Shown: positions 1 to 9,756 of the stretch, one piece after another | How the letters are laid out: the number at the start of each line of letters is the position of its first letter | Numbering within the stretch: position 1 is the first letter of the stretch | Source of the DNA: a virus | IMG/VR virus record: IMGVR_UViG_3300001533_002684 | Span: 1 to 36,066 of that record | Length of the DNA: 36,066 bases | Strand: one strand, 5' to 3' | Made by a program: the position numbers and the translations under genes | Notes under the pieces: model-generated | What the model was told of the DNA's origin: nothing | Seen by the model: only the letters and a program-made list of their open reading frames with translations | Databases searched by the model: none

Positions 1-2220
1 ACCTATATACTTTTCAGCAACTTCTCTTGCAAAACTCACCGCAAGGTATACAGTATCCCGGACAAACTGTCGGTCAAACTGACTTCGTCCAGAAGGTGCC
101 AGCGTCGGTGCATCTGCCCAGATAAATTCCTGTGCAGGATTCAGTACCGCAGCACTGTATCGCTTGGCGTTGAGCATATTGATAGTTTCCGCGTTGAATA
201 TCTTCACGCCGAGATCCTGTACAGATCCAGGTACATGCTGATGTACCGCCGCCTGGTCAAATGGCAATGCCCCTTTGAACGCGGTGTAGATCGTTGCAGG
301 GTTGGCGAAGTACGGACGACCGTTGTTCAGATTGGGATTTGATACGATGAAGGAACCAACCGGTGCTTCTGCCCTGAAGGACTGAATACCGTCTATAAGA
401 TTCGCAGATCTGTTCAAATCTGAATCTGAATTCACTGTCAGTTTAAGTATCCATTCGTTAATGCTGGCCTGAGAAAGATCAGTCAGCGGTCGAACTGGTA
501 TTGATACATCGCATTCATTGGCAAGATTTGAGGATCTCTCAATGTATGGAAGTACCATACCGTGAATCAGTACCGGTATATCTTCTGCAAGACCGGTTTC
601 CGCGTTGTATCCTGACTCGACGTCATCAAGGTACATGCCCATGATAATGTTGTGTCGTCTTGGATACAGGTCAACCGACTTGAGTGCGGCTTCGACTGCT
701 TTCTTATATGCTTTCTTGCTGTTGATTCTACCATCACTTCCGCCTGAAAGTGAGCCGGGCTGTACTACCGGACCGGACAATACACTGCCTGTTGCAGCAG
801 GAAGCTCCGGTTCGTATGCGATAGTAAGTGAGATCGTACCGCCAACCGATGGCATATTGGTAGTATTGAGAAACTCAATGATCGCATCATCCTTACTGAT
901 GATAGAGACCTCGGAAGAATCAAACTCAACGTCGGCACTATAGACAACAATCAGATCAGTAGGCTGTTCCCCGCCGAATATGATCTCATCACCGAATATG
1001 AAATACTGTCGGTCATTTCCGTCCTGTAACTGAGATCTTCGCTTTGCTTCAGTGTATGCTACCTTGTACCGGTATGATGCAAAGTACGCATCACCCACGG
1101 TCAGCGTTTCAAGGATAGTTATCGTACCGGTAGTTGTATTCACCGTGTAATCCGTATCCTTGGTAAGCTTGGCCATATTGGTAGACCCGCTTCTTCGTAC
1201 ATATACTTTTATTTCCCATGCACTGTCACCGGATCCGTCAATAGCATAGCTGTTGTCCCAGCCGGTAGTTGACGCACAGTAGAGATGTTTCTCTACACCG
1301 GAGGTACCTGCCTGTAATGGGGTAACAGTAAGAAATCCTTCCAGTGAAGAAACACGGTAGAAATCATCAAGGGTCGGTGACCCTTCGTCCATTACCTTTT
1401 CAGGGATGACTGGCAATTCTGCGGTTAAAGAACCACCGTCGATCTCGCCACTGATGGTCTGAGATACGTACGCTTTTCGTACTGAAACCAGCTTGTTGCC
1501 CCATGATTCATCATTGGGTGCAGTAAGCTGATACGTGGTATCTACAACACCAGATGCATTGGCAGTTACCGTCAGATCAGTGGTGACTGATAGTGGGGTA
1601 TACGATGCCTGTATCTTTCCTGCGAAGTTCTGATTAGAGTTGATTAATGCAACGAGATCAGAAACCCGGTTGATAACTCCTGGACCCTTGGAAGCAGGAG
1701 ATATGGTATATCCCACTTTCGTTCCATCGGGAAGTTCAACGCTGAGATAACTGGGAAATCCGTTGTCATCTGCTTCTACCTGTACCTTTGCTTTGTTATA
1801 CTCTGCACCTTCGGTAAGTGCCCGTATTGCCAGAGAATAAGAAGGTCTGGTAATACCGTCTTCGGTTACCAGAGTTGCCATGAGATTACCGGAAAGGTAT
1901 CCTTCATGTTCATACAGGTTAATAGTTGCAGCGTTTACATCACCAACCCGGATAAGTACAACTTCTGGGTTGTTACGTGACGCGTCTGCAAACTCATGGA
2001 ATCCTCGAACCAGCGAAGTATCAAAGCTGGAATCAAGGGGCGCGTAACCAAACACTTCATGTATCTGATCCCCACGTACTGGCACCGGGGTACCAACAGG
2101 ACCTTTAGTTGCAGTCCCGAATATGAACGTACTGTTTGGTGAAATGCCAGTTACTGGCGGATTGGTTCCCTTATCTACTATTGTAGAGTGAACACCGTTA
2201 AAATCGGAGAGACTGGCCAT
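1..2220 (-). CDS. Tail sheath protein (3' end outside the window)
   Basis: An open frame of 740 codons runs from ATG at 2220 off the left edge, so the C-terminus is missing. A clear ribosome site (GGGAGGT, 8 bases before ATG) fixes the start. The N-terminus has the usual sheath pattern: a short strand, then IFGTATKGP near residues 33-41, EVFGYA, SLVRGFHEFAD and VVLIRVGDVNA near 86-96. Near residues 671-680 it reads LGVKIFNAETI and the last visible residues are a helix-rich stretch, as in sheath C-terminal domains. Sheath subunits polymerise round the tail tube and contract at infection. It follows the neck genes, as in many myoviruses. The assignment rests on pattern and position; a related sheath-like structural protein is the main alternative. 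Confidence 0.8.
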   Translation of the reverse strand, partial: MASLSDFNGVHSTIVDKGTNPPVTGISPNSTFIFGTATKGPVGTPVPVRGDQIHEVFGYAPLDSSFDTSLVRGFHEFADASRNNPEVVLIRVGDVNAATINLYEHEGYLSGNLMATLVTEDGITRPSYSLAIRALTEGAEYNKAKVQVEADDNGFPSYLSVELPDGTKVGYTISPASKGPGVINRVSDLVALINSNQNFAGKIQASYTPLSVTTDLTVTANASGVVDTTYQLTAPNDESWGNKLVSVRKAYVSQTISGEIDGGSLTAELPVIPEKVMDEGSPTLDDFYRVSSLEGFLTVTPLQAGTSGVEKHLYCASTTGWDNSYAIDGSGDSAWEIKVYVRRSGSTNMAKLTKDTDYTVNTTTGTITILETLTVGDAYFASYRYKVAYTEAKRRSQLQDGNDRQYFIFGDEIIFGGEQPTDLIVVYSADVEFDSSEVSIISKDDAIIEFLNTTNMPSVGGTISLTIAYEPELPAATGSVLSGPVVQPGSLSGGSDGRINSKKAYKKAVEAALKSVDLYPRRHNIIMGMYLDDVESGYNAETGLAEDIPVLIHGMVLPYIERSSNLANECDVSIPVRPLTDLSQASINEWILKLTVNSDSDLNRSANLIDGIQSFRAEAPVGSFIVSNPNLNNGRPYFANPATIYTAFKGALPFDQAAVHQHVPGSVQDLGVKIFNAETINMLNAKRYSAAVLNPAQEFIWADAPTLAPSGRSQFDRQFVRDTVYLAVSFAREVAEKYIG

Positions 2221-2270
2221 GGAATCTTACCTCCCTTCGTCTACTTTCATTCATTTCGAACAGGTAATCC

Positions 2271-3008
2271 CTAGCCCAGTGAGTTCCCCTCAATTTCAAT
2301 AGTGCTCATTTCCTCGAGAGGTCCGACTGTAAGGAATTCCTGTGTCATGAACCAGTACAAGGTGATTCGGTGGTGCATTCCCGCGTTCTTCAGTGTTTCA
2401 TCCGGCTCTTCTGCTCGACCAAAGCCTGCCATCTTTTCAATACCAAGCTTCAGAAAGTCACCTTCACACAAATCCATGAAGTGTTCGAACATGTAGCAAA
2501 GCTTTTCAGCTTCACCTCCGGACCTTGCTGCTGCGGTAAACTTCACCAGTGATTCCCACTTTCGCATTCTTATCTGATAATGCTTTCCGTCTGCTCCCTT
2601 GACTTCTCCAGCGATTCGGTACTTCCACATTTTACGTGACCCGAACGGTGGATCATATGATCCAGGAGCCCGCTTTCGTACCATGTAGGTAATCAGCGGT
2701 GGAATAGCCACATGCGGGGAATCACTTGTTTCATCACCCGTCGGCTCATTGTTCGAGTATATGATATCAGGGTAAGCCGGACTAAACAGGATGTTTTCAC
2801 CAGCGTAATTGTTCAGCTCAAGAAAGTTCTTAAGCATGCCATTCAGCGAGAGAAGAAAGTCAAATATATGAATGTTACCCGGAAGTCGCATGTGTTCGGG
2901 TATGGTAGTCATGGTATCTGCCGGAATATCTGCGCCTAAGTATTGTTCCCGCTCCGCGATATATTCCGCATAGTTAAATACATCATTGGTATATGCAACA
3001 ATACCCAT
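2271..3008 (-). CDS. Putative tail-completion or tail-terminator protein
   Basis: This 245-residue protein has no motif I recognise. It lies between the head-completion-like gene and the tail sheath, the place where myoviruses usually encode the protein that caps the tail tube or joins it to the neck. Its ATG overlaps the upstream stop codon (TGATG), so translation is probably coupled. The protein is mixed alpha/beta and soluble, with no signal peptide or membrane segment, and includes an aromatic-rich stretch (HHRITLYWFMTQEF, about residues 212-225). The structural role is inferred from gene order only. Confidence 0.6.
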   Translation of the reverse strand: MGIVAYTNDVFNYAEYIAEREQYLGADIPADTMTTIPEHMRLPGNIHIFDFLLSLNGMLKNFLELNNYAGENILFSPAYPDIIYSNNEPTGDETSDSPHVAIPPLITYMVRKRAPGSYDPPFGSRKMWKYRIAGEVKGADGKHYQIRMRKWESLVKFTAAARSGGEAEKLCYMFEHFMDLCEGDFLKLGIEKMAGFGRAEEPDETLKNAGMHHRITLYWFMTQEFLTVGPLEEMSTIEIEGNSLG

Positions 3009-3505
3009 CAGCTCTCTCCCTGTATTCTCTCGGTAACAAAGAAAAGACCTTCGCTTCTCCCGTAATCCCCGGTGGCTTTCAATTTACCGACTATCTTGTA
3101 TCTGTCAGTTACCTGAAGTGGAGGCAACGGCCGTTCAAATGATGCGTATTTGTCTATCTCATATATAAGATCACCGTCAGTCGGTATACGTGTAAGCCTC
3201 GGCTCCCATGCAATTCCATATACCTGATACTCTACATCGTCTACCCCCGCGTTAAACACCGGATCAGCAAGCGCAGGAAATGCAGGAGTCACAGAAATAC
3301 TTCCGCCTGGTTTAACCAGCGCACGGACGGTGAAATCATCATACCGGTACTTTGGTCCACCGATTGCTTCCTGTCTGTCTTCATCCCAGTATTCACTGAG
3401 TTGATCATGACGAAATATCCGTATCACTACCCATCGTGCCTGGGGCAGTGTACGGGAATCGCCGTCAGTCAGGGCGGCAAAGTCTTTCCGTAGATCCGGC
3501 CACAT
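3008..3505 (-). CDS. Putative head-tail joining protein
   Basis: A 165-residue soluble protein in the neck cluster. It begins MWPDLRKDFAAL and contains several predicted beta strands (for example RWVVIRIFRH near 24-33 and DRYKIVGKLKATGDYG near the C-terminus), which suits a small beta-barrel head-tail joining or stopper protein. It overlaps neighbours on both sides by one or a few bases, showing it belongs to one translationally coupled unit. No family signature is recognised, so function is inferred from location, size and composition. Confidence 0.55.
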   Translation of the reverse strand: MWPDLRKDFAALTDGDSRTLPQARWVVIRIFRHDQLSEYWDEDRQEAIGGPKYRYDDFTVRALVKPGGSISVTPAFPALADPVFNAGVDDVEYQVYGIAWEPRLTRIPTDGDLIYEIDKYASFERPLPPLQVTDRYKIVGKLKATGDYGRSEGLFFVTERIQGES

Positions 3506-4758
3506 TATCGATATACCCCGTAATTCTTCCCTGATCTGCCAATATGTGCACCGGATTTAATACCGTGACGAACTCCGCCGCCGGTTGCATCATCCGGTAT
3601 GGATTCACTGATGCAGTCTTCCAGTGCTGATCTGAGATCCTTGAGATCATAGTTATCATATGTAACTGCGGTTAAAAGAACCGACCGTGATTTAACCGGG
3701 CCGGCAAACACCGCACCCATGGTCAGTATCTCTTTCAGCACAAGACATACCACCAGCCGGTTTACCTGTGCAGTATTTGCTGCGGTCATTGTAATACCGA
3801 GAGTATCCCGTACCCACAGAGACTTCTCATGTATCAGCTTATATAAATCGTAATCACTTGAACTGACATTGAGTTCAGATGACCATGCGGTCATTCTCTG
3901 TCGTATCTGTTCAGGAGATGCGTACAATGGAATGAGCTGACCCATGAAACGAATCGTGTGTTCTTCGATATCCGGTGCCTGGCGGTTTACCCCGCGTACA
4001 AATCCTCCGGTCACCCGGAACAGGTACTCCCTGTTATCTGTTTCAGTAAGGTCTTCAATATCAACGATAATCTGATTTCGGTAATATGATATACCGAGTA
4101 TTCCTAACTCTCTGTTGGCAAAGGGATCCTGGTCAAACGGAAGTCCGGTATATCTCCCGGTAATCGCGTTGACTGGAAGAGAACCTGATTCCACATCATC
4201 ATTGTAGACAAGGACCAGCTTATCCAGATTTCTTACTCCGATACTCCGTTCAGACGGGATAGTGCTCAGCAATGCAATAGGAGCTGACTCACCCGAAGGA
4301 GAGAACAGATCGGTTGATGGTCGCATCTGATCCAGAGGGGGCACATCCCCGTCACCATCTACGACGAATGACGGTTCCCCGCTTATAGTAATACTGTCGT
4401 CCGGTACGCTCACCCTTTCACTTTCACCGGTTGAAAACTTCAAAAGGTAGTTTGCCGTGAGGGTATTCCCGTTTATGTCTTGAATACCACTTGATCCGCC
4501 GATGACAATTACAAGGTAATAAGAAAGGGGATCAAAATCAACACTTGGTGTTAAAGAAACGGTTTGATCACTCTGAGTAATAGAAACAGAATGACGTTCG
4601 TAGAACTCAGACTGGTCTTCGTTCGTACGATATACCATGAAGTACTGACTGCTCAGATACGAGCCTTCAATTGGAAGACTGAAAGTGATGTGCACAGGGT
4701 CGTTGAGATATATACCCTGTGCACTATCAAGAGGGAACGTGGACTGGACGGTTATCAT
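3505..4758 (-). CDS. Neck/connector protein with two SbsA-like Ig domains
   Basis: The 417-residue product starts with what looks like an SbsA-type Ig-like domain (Pfam Big_5 pattern): STFPLDSAQGIYLNDPVHIT near residues 7-26, then SVDFDPLSYYLVIVIGG, GIQDINGNTL and LLKFSTGE. A second copy starts near residue 162 (LLSTIPSERSIGVRNLDKLV) and ends near TIRFMGQL. The last 140 residues are helical (QIRQRMTAW, YKLIHEKSLWVRDTLG), like a head-tail connector domain. The set is visible in the sequence; Ig domains in phage virions usually decorate or bind surfaces. Its start is three bases after the preceding stop. The exact position in the virion is unknown. Confidence 0.6.
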   Translation of the reverse strand: MITVQSTFPLDSAQGIYLNDPVHITFSLPIEGSYLSSQYFMVYRTNEDQSEFYERHSVSITQSDQTVSLTPSVDFDPLSYYLVIVIGGSSGIQDINGNTLTANYLLKFSTGESERVSVPDDSITISGEPSFVVDGDGDVPPLDQMRPSTDLFSPSGESAPIALLSTIPSERSIGVRNLDKLVLVYNDDVESGSLPVNAITGRYTGLPFDQDPFANRELGILGISYYRNQIIVDIEDLTETDNREYLFRVTGGFVRGVNRQAPDIEEHTIRFMGQLIPLYASPEQIRQRMTAWSSELNVSSSDYDLYKLIHEKSLWVRDTLGITMTAANTAQVNRLVVCLVLKEILTMGAVFAGPVKSRSVLLTAVTYDNYDLKDLRSALEDCISESIPDDATGGGVRHGIKSGAHIGRSGKNYGVYR

Positions 4759-4759
4759 A

Positions 4760-5407
4760 TTATCCTGTTATCTCCTTTGCCCGGGCGCGAAGCGCTTTGA
4801 GGAATGGCTCACGGTTCTTCTCCCGTTTCTCAAGATCAATACATCTGTAGATAAGTTCTTCCCTGTTAATATTGACGACCGCTTCTTTGAACTTCTCAAG
4901 TTTAAGTTCAGAGATAAACTTGCGGGCCTCTATACTGAGAGGATTCATAATATCGCTGGTATTCTTTACTGCCGGGTCTACTGATATTTCCTTCTCATAT
5001 ACCCGGATAGTACCAAGCTGCAGACTGGCAAGTATGGACTTCGCATATTCTTCATGAAGTTTGGCAGGAAGACGCTTGGTAATCTTCCCGGAGAATCTGT
5101 TTAGATCTACCACATACTCCCCGCTTTCTGGGTACGTCTCCATTCTCCACAGTGTATCGTTCGGGTTTAACCCGATAACAATACCGGGAACATCAGCAGG
5201 AGTCATTTCCATTACATCGATAGTATCAATGTGATCATTCCGCCTCTTGGGTTCCTGTGGATCATATACCGGTGTTTGTGCTGCATTTGAGTCTTTTGTC
5301 TCATCAGGTATATTCTCCCCTTCTCCTGAAGTATCCTGACCGTCTGATTCCACGTCGTTATCAACTGGTGGAATCTGTTCCTTATCATTCTTTACTTCTT
5401 CGCTCAT
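4760..5407 (-). CDS. Putative virion protein with acidic, disordered N-terminus
   Basis: The first gene after the capsid-gene terminator codes for 215 residues. Residues 1-50 are rich in Asp, Glu, Asn and Pro and look disordered; the rest is a mixed fold ending in charged helices (ELKLEKFKEAVVNINREEL and the following stretch). AGGAGG six bases before ATG supports the start. It heads the unit 5407 to at least 1, with a likely promoter at 5443-5470. I do not recognise the family; its place just after the capsid gene suggests a head or neck component. Confidence 0.5.
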   Translation of the reverse strand: MSEEVKNDKEQIPPVDNDVESDGQDTSGEGENIPDETKDSNAAQTPVYDPQEPKRRNDHIDTIDVMEMTPADVPGIVIGLNPNDTLWRMETYPESGEYVVDLNRFSGKITKRLPAKLHEEYAKSILASLQLGTIRVYEKEISVDPAVKNTSDIMNPLSIEARKFISELKLEKFKEAVVNINREELIYRCIDLEKREKNREPFLKALRARAKEITG

Positions 5408-5442
5408 ATGTGTCCTCCTGTATGTGCAGTTATATAAAGTGT

Positions 5443-5470
5443 ATCATATCCATATACTCACCTGCCACAA
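5443..5470 (-). promoter_or_regulatory. Candidate sigma-70 promoter for the neck-tail unit
   Basis: On the minus strand TTGTGG (5470-5465) and TATGAT (5448-5443) are separated by 16 bases. They lie between the capsid-gene terminator and the next gene start at 5407, a logical place to restart transcription. The -35 match is partial. Confidence 0.4.
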
Positions 5471-5482
5471 ATACATATAGAA

Positions 5483-5508
5483 AGAGCCAGTCCGTTTGGA
5501 CTGGCTCT
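5483..5508 (-). terminator. Intrinsic terminator after the capsid gene
   Basis: A perfect 11-bp stem (5483-5493 with 5498-5508) has a 4-base loop. On the minus strand it is followed by TTTCTATATG. It sits 26 bases past the major capsid stop codon and would separate abundant capsid mRNA from the neck-tail genes. Confidence 0.75.
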
Positions 5509-5533
5509 GTTAGTTACTTCATGATTCTTTAAC

Positions 5534-7012
5534 CTACATGTAGGTTTTTGAGCTGCTCAGAACTGCAAGAGTCTGGCTGTTTACATTATCAAAGTTGTAG
5601 TTCCTGTCAATGATAACGTTCTTTGCAACACCAAAGCCTCGGCCCTGATCCTGCAATGCCATACCATATCTCTCACGGATCTTTACCCACTGGATTTCAC
5701 GATCCATATCTTTCCATTCTTCCATAACGGGATTCTCTTTCTGGAGAATAAGACCGCCTTTGGTTGAATCAGCGAAGATAATATTGGATGCGTACTTGCC
5801 GTTTGCATCATGAATATCATTATCTGCTCCGGTTACAGAGTTTACCTGATAATACGGAACAAGAGGAGATACCACTATCTTCAGTGGTCGATCCACATGC
5901 TTGGGCTGAGTAAAGTAGGTTGCACCGAACGGAGTAAGATTAGGATATGCATAAGGTGCAATACCCAGCTTACCGAATATAGTGTCCGGTGTATTAAAGT
6001 CTGACAACGCAGTTGGTGAGCTGGCACCGGATGTAGTGGAACCAAACTTACCATATGGCTGTCCAAGCGCACCGAAAGGACTGTCGCCCCACCCTGGTGC
6101 GGCATTACCCTGTGGTGTATATGTTACGCCACCACCGATGATAACTTCACGGATCTCGGTGTCCCGAATCCATGTTGCCCATGCAAAGGGATGCATAACC
6201 AGTGTATCAACATTGTATCCACGCATCTGCATCCATGCCAGCATTTTCATGATGTCATCGATAGTCATGGTTCCGTTCTGTTTACCGTCGATTGCACGGC
6301 CAGTTGCAGAACCAAGCTGAGAATTGTCAGGATCTGCGTTGTCCATAAGGACCCAGCCTGCCAGTTCATTCAGCATTTCAATCGCGTTACGCTCTTTCTT
6401 ATTCATAAGCGCAAGTGCGAGATTTGCCACGGTGTATCCAAAGATACCCCAGTTATCTGTCTCCAGAAGTTCCCTGGTTGCCGGTATCTTAGCACCGAAC
6501 TTCCTGATCTCCAAGTTTACCCTGAATGCCTGGTCGCTTACGGCTGAACCAGTTTCAGGAAAAGGGGATCCTTCTGGTACTTCTTCTACTTCTATACCAC
6601 CAAGGGTACGAAGCGTAACACTTTCTCCGTTTCCGGAATACGGAATGGTCTGGAAAAGATTCTGAGTAACCACACGAGCCGGCTGAATAGCCTGCATCAT
6701 GAGGATTTCTGTAGCTGCGTAGAACAGCTTCGGATAATCCTTGGTACTCATAAGGTCTTTTACGGTGATAGATTCACCGGCCAGTTTCCCTGTTCGAAAC
6801 GCATCCAGTATTTCAGAAATATCTTCAGCGTCCTGTCTGATGGACTGCATAGCGAAGGTCTCGTCTATATTGCCTTCATCGTCAACAGGACTTGCTCCGC
6901 CGTTGCTTACGGCTATTTCGGCAGCTTCCCTTGCTTTCTCTTCTATCGAATTCCTTACGTCATAAGAATGAAGAGAGAAAAGAGAACTTGCCATTGGACT
7001 GAACTTACCCAT
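5534..7012 (-). CDS. Major capsid protein (HK97 fold)
   Basis: The 492-residue protein has the look of an HK97-fold capsid subunit. A helical N-terminal arm (about 1-75) comes first, then VVTQNLFQTIPYSGNGESVT and EVEEVPEGSPFPE near residues 113-148 (E-loop and start of the P-domain), IRKFGAKIPATRELLETDNW and a long helix LALALMNKKERNAIEMLN. A hydrophobic A-domain section DTLVMHPFAWATWIRD follows, and the end again forms P-domain strands. Its ribosome site is the best in the block (AGGAGGT, 7 bases before ATG) and it has its own terminator, both fitting very high expression. It lies downstream of protease and portal, as expected. Confidence 0.85.
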   Translation of the reverse strand: MGKFSPMASSLFSLHSYDVRNSIEEKAREAAEIAVSNGGASPVDDEGNIDETFAMQSIRQDAEDISEILDAFRTGKLAGESITVKDLMSTKDYPKLFYAATEILMMQAIQPARVVTQNLFQTIPYSGNGESVTLRTLGGIEVEEVPEGSPFPETGSAVSDQAFRVNLEIRKFGAKIPATRELLETDNWGIFGYTVANLALALMNKKERNAIEMLNELAGWVLMDNADPDNSQLGSATGRAIDGKQNGTMTIDDIMKMLAWMQMRGYNVDTLVMHPFAWATWIRDTEIREVIIGGGVTYTPQGNAAPGWGDSPFGALGQPYGKFGSTTSGASSPTALSDFNTPDTIFGKLGIAPYAYPNLTPFGATYFTQPKHVDRPLKIVVSPLVPYYQVNSVTGADNDIHDANGKYASNIIFADSTKGGLILQKENPVMEEWKDMDREIQWVKIRERYGMALQDQGRGFGVAKNVIIDRNYNFDNVNSQTLAVLSSSKTYM

Positions 7013-7027
7013 AGTTATTACCTCCTG

Positions 7028-8143
7028 TTAGACTCCAAACGCAATGTCAACTTGGCCAAATATCACAGACACGCTGCCTGTTGCAGTTGTAACAGGGGTA
7101 TGCAGTGCGTTTCTGATATTAGCTTTGGTTGCAGCATAAGATGAACCTCTTACTACAGCCGGTGCCAGGGCTGACTTCACAAAATTATACAACCGTGAAC
7201 TGAGACCTGCGGTATCAGTACCTTTCATCCCTGATCCAGGGAAGGAATCGACAATCGCGTTCATGTCATATGGTACACGGTTACGGATATTGAGAACCTT
7301 TCCGAACTGCTGATCTGAATCATCTGAATTAGAGTCGAAGACGGTAAACTTCGCATCATCGTCTGGCTTCAGTAATGTCCCAGGTGCAGTCATGTTGGCT
7401 TCAACATTAGTCAGGGATGACTGATCTGATGTGTAGAAATACTGATGCTTGGCATTCACCGCGGATTTAATCGCATCGATAACCTTTGTGTTCTCTTCCT
7501 CAGATCCGCCGTATACGGCAACGTAAGGTACAGTCATCACACCGTTGATGAGAATCGCGTTTCCTGACTGTCCAACTTCGTAGTTGAGATATCGAAGTCG
7601 CATATCAGCGTATACACGATGTGTTACGATACCAACAGGCTTGTTAGCCGGGTTGGTGTAGGTAAGAGAAGAATCTACTGCTTCTCCACTCATGTTGATG
7701 ATACCGTACGTACCGTCATTGTCAGTGTAATTGTACGTCTTTGCAGTACCGCCGTTTGCCCTGGTTATAAAACCAGCCATCGGTCGACTGTATACAAGGC
7801 CAATAGACTTCTTGTACGATGTTCCATCAACACCTTCAGTAACGTATACTTCGCCACTGGTAAGAATACCGGTCGCGTCGTCATCTGACGTATACGCGTT
7901 GGCATCCTTGATGTTCTTAATTGCTACGATATCCCCTGCGGCAAGGACAATCGGCCATTCTGCGTCCATGTCTATATACCGTGAAGGTAATAGACGAACG
8001 GGGTAGAAGTTACCGATTGACATATCACCGGTATACCGCATGCAGTCTTCAATAGAGTTGAGATAACTCAACTTATCGACAGACTTCATTGGTTGTACAC
8101 CGCTGAACGATCCACCTGTGGGATTAAAAATCATATCGCTCAT
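7028..8143 (-). CDS. Putative capsid-associated structural protein
   Basis: A 371-residue protein between the protease-scaffold and the capsid gene. It is rich in Gly, Ser, Thr and Asp and probably mostly beta strands (IVLAAGDIVAIKNI, GEVYVTEGVDG, ILINGVMTVPYVAVYGG). The C-terminus ends GSVSVIFGQVDIAFGV, a typical buried strand. Genes in this place often encode capsid decoration, minor capsid or vertex proteins; that is inference from order and composition. AGGAG six bases before ATG supports the start. No enzyme motif is seen. Confidence 0.5.
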   Translation of the reverse strand: MSDMIFNPTGGSFSGVQPMKSVDKLSYLNSIEDCMRYTGDMSIGNFYPVRLLPSRYIDMDAEWPIVLAAGDIVAIKNIKDANAYTSDDDATGILTSGEVYVTEGVDGTSYKKSIGLVYSRPMAGFITRANGGTAKTYNYTDNDGTYGIINMSGEAVDSSLTYTNPANKPVGIVTHRVYADMRLRYLNYEVGQSGNAILINGVMTVPYVAVYGGSEEENTKVIDAIKSAVNAKHQYFYTSDQSSLTNVEANMTAPGTLLKPDDDAKFTVFDSNSDDSDQQFGKVLNIRNRVPYDMNAIVDSFPGSGMKGTDTAGLSSRLYNFVKSALAPAVVRGSSYAATKANIRNALHTPVTTATGSVSVIFGQVDIAFGV

Positions 8144-8163
8144 AGTCTGCTCCTGTTATCTCC

Positions 8164-9642
8164 TTAGGATTTCCTCTTGATGACGTCAGCCGCTGAACGA
8201 AACTTAAACGGCTTGCCGTTTTTACCAACCGCTCGTTGTTTACGAAGCATGTTGGTACCCAGGGCTCGCTGCTTGAAAAACTGATTATAGTCTCTCATAT
8301 CAACATCGTCATCTTCATTGTCAGATGAATCATTAGTTTCTTCATGATCATCTGTACCTTCATTTTCACTATCTTCAGTGTCGGTATCAGACTCAGTTGA
8401 TTCACTGTCTTCCTGGTTGTCATCAATGTTTTCTTCGGAATCCCCAGCTTCTTCTGTGCTTTCGCTTTCACTCTCTTCACCAGTCTCATCGTTATCATCG
8501 CTGGTTTCTTCGCTGTTTGATTCCTCTGATTCGCCTGAATCATCTTCTGTAGAATCATCTTCTTGACTATCATCCGATGATTTATCATCGGTGTTTTCAG
8601 ATGTCTCATTGTCTTCTGCAGAATCCTCAGTATTATTATCATCCTCGGTGCTTAACTTCTCATCGAGAATAGTGCTGAGCTCATTTGAGAGTTCGTGTAC
8701 CACCTCTTGGAGGTTGGCAATAGCGTCTTCCTGGTTCTTGATGATAGTTCTGTACTGCTTAAGCAGCTTTGTCATCTCACCTAGGTTCAGATCTTCAATC
8801 TTCATGCTCTCTTCTCCCTTACTATTGGTATTGAAATCCATACCAACCCCGTATACTCCTGACGCGGTTTCATAAATAGACAGGTTACAGGCAGCTGCTG
8901 ATTGTTCCAGCAGCCATCCATCGTTATCTATTGCGTTTCCTTCAGCGTCAATAACGTCCATTCTTCGGACCAGTGCGCCCATATCGGCTGGACGGTACAC
9001 TGCGGAATATTCCCGGAATACTGGGTGGTACATAACCCCGTAACATATATTGTTATCGTAGCTTCCGCCACGTTCATGCTCACATTCTTCACTGTAGAGT
9101 TTCTCTTCACAGATAGAACAGTATACATTATCCTTTCTGAAAGAAGCACCCATAGAAACGGTTAACAGTCTGCGGGATTGTAACGCGCTGATAGCCGACG
9201 TTGAGTTTCCTATCATGGATTCATTTGGAACGAATGTTCCTACTTTCACGTACCCTGATGCTTTACCTGCAGGTGTTTCAGTTTCCTTATTGATAAACTT
9301 AGCGAGGAGATTTGTACCAACTGAGAGCAATTCCTTATCACCATCAGAAAGCAATCCACCTTCACCGTCAGCATGGTGCATGAGAAAGGGAGTAGGGTAC
9401 GGGGTATGAAATGTCTTTACCGCCTTATCCATTCCCTTCTTTGGGTATATTGCGTAGTTGAGATTCGGCAGATCAGTATGGGCGACTTCAGATACAATAA
9501 CTGCACCTTTGCCCATCTTCATTGATTCAACGATCTTGGTTACTTCCCGGATAATTGCACTGTCTTCTCTTGCTGCATGATCCGGAGCCTGAACGTTGAT
9601 ACCAACACCGTAATTTAAGATACTGAGTGTATCTGAATTCAT
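8164..9642 (-). CDS. Prohead protease fused to an acidic scaffold
   Basis: The start is placed at ATG 9642, preceded by AGGAG with a rather long gap; an in-frame GTG-ATG at 9669 would add nine residues but has no ribosome site. Residues 1-270 look like a phage prohead protease: PYPTPFLMHHADGEG (His89/His90 as the likely catalytic His) and RRLLTVSMGASF (Ser163 or Ser167 as nucleophile). A likely zinc site follows, CSIC and CEHERGG (Cys175, Cys178, Cys187, His189). A coiled coil spans about 290-330, then about 125 residues almost entirely Asp, Glu, Ser, Thr and Asn, then a basic tail. The acidic part plausibly acts as scaffold that the protease later destroys. Confidence 0.75.
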   Translation of the reverse strand: MNSDTLSILNYGVGINVQAPDHAAREDSAIIREVTKIVESMKMGKGAVIVSEVAHTDLPNLNYAIYPKKGMDKAVKTFHTPYPTPFLMHHADGEGGLLSDGDKELLSVGTNLLAKFINKETETPAGKASGYVKVGTFVPNESMIGNSTSAISALQSRRLLTVSMGASFRKDNVYCSICEEKLYSEECEHERGGSYDNNICYGVMYHPVFREYSAVYRPADMGALVRRMDVIDAEGNAIDNDGWLLEQSAAACNLSIYETASGVYGVGMDFNTNSKGEESMKIEDLNLGEMTKLLKQYRTIIKNQEDAIANLQEVVHELSNELSTILDEKLSTEDDNNTEDSAEDNETSENTDDKSSDDSQEDDSTEDDSGESEESNSEETSDDNDETGEESESESTEEAGDSEENIDDNQEDSESTESDTDTEDSENEGTDDHEETNDSSDNEDDDVDMRDYNQFFKQRALGTNMLRKQRAVGKNGKPFKFRSAADVIKRKS

Positions 9643-9756
9643 AATAAATGTACTCTCCTCTCGCATCACGACTATTCGAGTAGTCGCCCCGAACAGTTTA
9701 CAACAACATTCTACACCAAGGTAAGGTCACTATACAACACCTTTACCGCACGGTCG

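Noticed and set aside
8295-8642. Minus- and plus-strand frames over the acidic region
   Set aside because: They are shadows of the Asp/Glu/Ser low-complexity codons in the protease-scaffold gene.
9668-9685. CGACTA/TAGTCG dyad before the protease gene as an operator
   Set aside because: It is a single short dyad overlapping the alternative start, with no second copy or nearby promoter to support an operator.
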